This document shows, piece by piece, positions 6,431 to 8,336 of a stretch of 8,336 nucleotides of DNA. This stretch comes from Candidatus Zixiibacteriota bacterium. GTDB taxonomy: Bacteria > Zixibacteria > MSB-5A5 > GN15 > FEB-12. The notes under the pieces are model-generated. The model did not search any database and was not told the origin of the DNA. It worked only from the letters and a program-made list of their open reading frames with translations. The stretch covers positions 1-8,336 of the forward strand of contig JAUXBO010000087.1 of the NCBI GenBank assembly GCA_030619345.1, given 5' to 3'. Every line of letters begins with the position of its first letter. Within the stretch, counting starts at the first letter, position 1. The position numbers were made by a program, and so were the translations under genes.

Positions 6431-7191
6431 AACAGCCTCATGATTGGTTCGTAGGAAAGTCTGAAGGCCAGATAAAGCATGACCACAAAAAAGATTATCT
6501 TCACGACCATCGGTTTGGCAATAGTTCCAAGAAAACCGCCTATTTTCCCACCAACCACGATTCCGGCAATGACCGGCGCCACTATCTGAAAATCTACCTG
6601 GTCATTCAGAAAATAGACTGCGGATGAAGCGGCAGCGGAAAAGCCGATCATGAGAGCCGAAGTACCCCGAGCGGTTGTCAAAGGCAATCCAATAATAAGA
6701 TAGAGCATGGGAACTAAAATCACGCCGCCGCCGATGCCCAACAATCCAGCCAGAATACCGGTAAAAAACGCCAGAATCGTACAGATTATAAAATAACGTG
6801 TGCGGTTATCTTCGAAACTAAGCTTCTCGGCCTGCTTTCTTCCTTTCAAAAAAGAAAAAGCGGTATAGACCAACAAAACGGTGAATAGTAGGCGGCTGAA
6901 ATCAGCTGGCACAACCTGGGCCAGATTGCTTCCGGTGATATTGCCCATGACCATAAAAACGGCCAGGAGAATCGCCAGTTCCATGTCGGCCATTCCCTTT
7001 TTGACATACTCATTGGAGGAACTCAGAGAATTGACAACTATCGCAGTTACAGAGACCGGCACGGCTGCCTTGAAATCGATCCCAGCCACAACGGTCAGGA
7101 ACGGAACCATTATAATCCCGCCTCCCAACCCTAAGTAGCCACCAAGCAGACCGGCGGTAAGGCCGCAGGTCAGATAGAGCAGGGTCTCCAT
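6427..7191 (-). CDS. TSUP family (TauE/SafE) anion exporter
   Basis: A 254-residue inner-membrane transporter with about eight hydrophobic segments in two related halves. Each half opens with a Gly-rich signature: GLGGGIIMVPFL (21-32) and GIGGGVILVPML (152-163). Each is followed by a conserved stretch (PVSVTAIVVNSLSS at 45-58; TTARGTSALMIGFSAAASS at 172-190). This internal duplication is typical of TSUP proteins, which move sulfite, sulfoacetate, sulfonates, thiosulfate or other small anions. The substrate here cannot be read from sequence. A longer frame extends to 7380, but its extra residues are the peptidase gene read in another frame and are not membrane-like. The ATG at 7189-7191 sits in TAATG with the peptidase stop and has GGAGGT 8 nt upstream, which fixes the start. 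The DUF1634-like gene follows with overlap, supporting a two-component membrane unit. Confidence 0.9.
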   Translation of the reverse strand: METLLYLTCGLTAGLLGGYLGLGGGIIMVPFLTVVAGIDFKAAVPVSVTAIVVNSLSSSNEYVKKGMADMELAILLAVFMVMGNITGSNLAQVVPADFSRLLFTVLLVYTAFSFLKGRKQAEKLSFEDNRTRYFIICTILAFFTGILAGLLGIGGGVILVPMLYLIIGLPLTTARGTSALMIGFSAAASSAVYFLNDQVDFQIVAPVIAGIVVGGKIGGFLGTIAKPMVVKIIFFVVMLYLAFRLSYEPIMRLF

Positions 7192-8336
7192 TAGTGACCA
7201 CCTCCGCCAAGAAGTGAGGCAGCGTAATTGATAACCGGTTGTTCCGGCACAATAACCTGCCGATAGGCTTCGTATTCCCCTGCGCTTGACTGAATTGCCA
7301 GTTGTCGCAGTCGCCGAGAGAGGTAGGTCCGATTCCGATCCAACTCCGATAAGTCGTGTGCTTCTGACTTTTCCTTCCATTGACTGAGTCGCGATATAAA
7401 CTTCTCTGACGATCCGGAAGTCTTCGCTAATTCCTGCAGGAAGGCGATTTCTTCACTGCTTTGTGATTCGTATTCAAAACCCTCTTGCTTGGCGTAAGCG
7501 ATGAATTTATCTAACCAGTTATGCTCACTGTTATTGCCATCTGAAGAAGACGAAATTTCCTGCTTGTTTTCCTCTGCAAAACGGAACAAAAGCAGGGAGC
7601 GTTCCAGGTCATAAAAGGCCGGATGCCGATCCGAGAATTCAAACAAGTGATCCGGTGCCAGCCCCTGCCCGATCTCGTTTAGGACCGAGTCGAACTGGTT
7701 GAGATATAGAGAATCACCAACATAGTAGCGGGAGATTGTCAGCCGTAATCCGTCGCCGTCAGGGAAGCGCACAAAACCCTGAACCAGCCCCTTGCCGTAG
7801 GTGGTGTCGCCAACCAAAACTGCTCGTCCGGCCTGCTGGAGAGCCCCGGCCACAACTTCCGATGATGAAGCCGAGCCACGATCCACAATTACGGCCATCG
7901 GAAGGCCTTCAATCCGGTCAGGCTCAGAGGCAAAAAACTGCTGGTTCTCCCATCGTGAGCGACCGGTTGTGCCGACAATGCGAGTTCCGTCTTCAAGAAA
8001 CAGGTCGGCAACTTTTCTCGCTTCACCAAACAGCCCACCCGGGTTCGATCTGAGATCGAGAATCATACCGCGTATTGATTTTTTGTTTTGGTTCGTGTAG
8101 AGTGAATCCAACGCGGCTTTGATATCTTCGGATGCGCCCGACTCAAAATCCAGTAGACGAATGTATATCATGCTGTCTGGCGTAATCCCGGCAAACGGAA
8201 TGTGCAATAGAGGGATTCGTTCACGGGTGACCGACACCCGCAGGGTGTCTTTTATTGATGGCCTGATGATCACAAGCGAGACCTCGGTCCCTTCTTTGCC
8301 GCGCAGAAGACGGGTTGATTCGGAAGAATTCAGCCC
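7191..8336 (-). CDS. S41 family C-terminal processing peptidase (CtpA/Prc-like), N-terminus missing
   Basis: A serine/lysine-dyad protease, normally exported, that trims or degrades periplasmic or membrane proteins. The frame is open to 8336, so the gene starts outside the window; 381 residues are visible. Numbered from the edge, residues 1-37 are the end of a PDZ domain (RLLRGKEGTEVSL at 9-21). The S41 core includes ILDLRSNPGGL (92-102), DRGSASSSEV (152-161) with catalytic Ser157, and GKGLVQ (181-186) with catalytic Lys182. The Ser-Lys spacing of 25 equals that of E. coli Prc (S430/K455). Conserved elements continue to ISRYY and the segment GQGLAPDHLFEF (223-234). The last 140 residues are a charged, mostly helical tail containing a Ser/Asn-rich stretch (about 260-273) and ending in GGGGH. 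A GTG at 8273 is not the start, since the PDZ sequence continues upstream. It is the first visible gene of the minus-strand cluster. Confidence 0.92.
   Translation of the reverse strand, partial: GLNSSESTRLLRGKEGTEVSLVIIRPSIKDTLRVSVTRERIPLLHIPFAGITPDSMIYIRLLDFESGASEDIKAALDSLYTNQNKKSIRGMILDLRSNPGGLFGEARKVADLFLEDGTRIVGTTGRSRWENQQFFASEPDRIEGLPMAVIVDRGSASSSEVVAGALQQAGRAVLVGDTTYGKGLVQGFVRFPDGDGLRLTISRYYVGDSLYLNQFDSVLNEIGQGLAPDHLFEFSDRHPAFYDLERSLLLFRFAEENKQEISSSSDGNNSEHNWLDKFIAYAKQEGFEYESQSSEEIAFLQELAKTSGSSEKFISRLSQWKEKSEAHDLSELDRNRTYLSRRLRQLAIQSSAGEYEAYRQVIVPEQPVINYAASLLGGGGH
7200..7205 (-). promoter_or_regulatory. Shine-Dalgarno for the TSUP gene inside the peptidase C-terminus
   Basis: On the minus strand GGAGGT lies 8 nt before the ATG at 7191. 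The same bases encode part of the Gly-Gly-Gly-Gly-His tail of the peptidase. This near-perfect site supports the 254-residue start and coupled translation through TAATG. Confidence 0.8.

Noticed and set aside
7192..7380. N-terminal extension of the TSUP gene up to 7380
   Set aside because: The added residues are Arg/Ser-rich and come from the peptidase gene read in another frame. The ATG at 7191 has a GGAGGT site and begins right at the first transporter helix.

Overview
The window looks like an ordinary chromosomal stretch of a bacterium with a polysaccharide-bearing envelope. It carries two compact gene clusters that converge at about 2835-2956. Organism (inference): an archaeal-type geranylgeranylglyceryl phosphate (GGGP) synthase family protein, a heptose isomerase, an O-antigen ligase/polymerase-like membrane protein and a small DUF3098-like membrane protein together suggest an uncultured lineage of the FCB superphylum (Bacteroidota, Zixibacteria, Cloacimonadota and relatives). 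Base composition looks balanced throughout, and I see no mobile element, CRISPR array, tRNA or rRNA.

Plus-strand cluster (1-2834): the 3' part of a GGGP synthase/PcrB family gene overlaps gmhA by 4 nt. gmhA is followed with no gap by a Wzy_C-type membrane protein. After 38 nt comes a small two-helix membrane protein. The theme is cell-envelope synthesis: a prenyl-ether lipid step, the heptose precursor and glycan ligation or polymerisation.

Convergent gap (2835-2956): about 120 nt without a gene. It holds an imperfect inverted repeat but no convincing T-tract terminator.

Minus-strand cluster, read from 8336 down to 2957: an S41 C-terminal processing peptidase (5' end outside the window), a TSUP (TauE/SafE) transporter, a DUF1634-like three-helix membrane protein, an MtnX-like HAD phosphatase, and a large fusion of sugar-nucleotidyltransferase, left-handed beta-helix and phosphohexomutase-like domains. 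The first four genes are joined by 1-4 nt stop/start overlaps, and the last follows after 25 nt, so one transcript is likely. Three starts needed correction: the TSUP ORF really begins at 7191, the phosphatase begins with GTG at 6143, and the peptidase runs off the window edge.

The clearest oddity is the fusion protein. Its nucleotidyltransferase motifs are intact, but all four active-site loops of the mutase-like domain are degenerate, so that half is probably non-catalytic. I found no convincing new multi-gene system.
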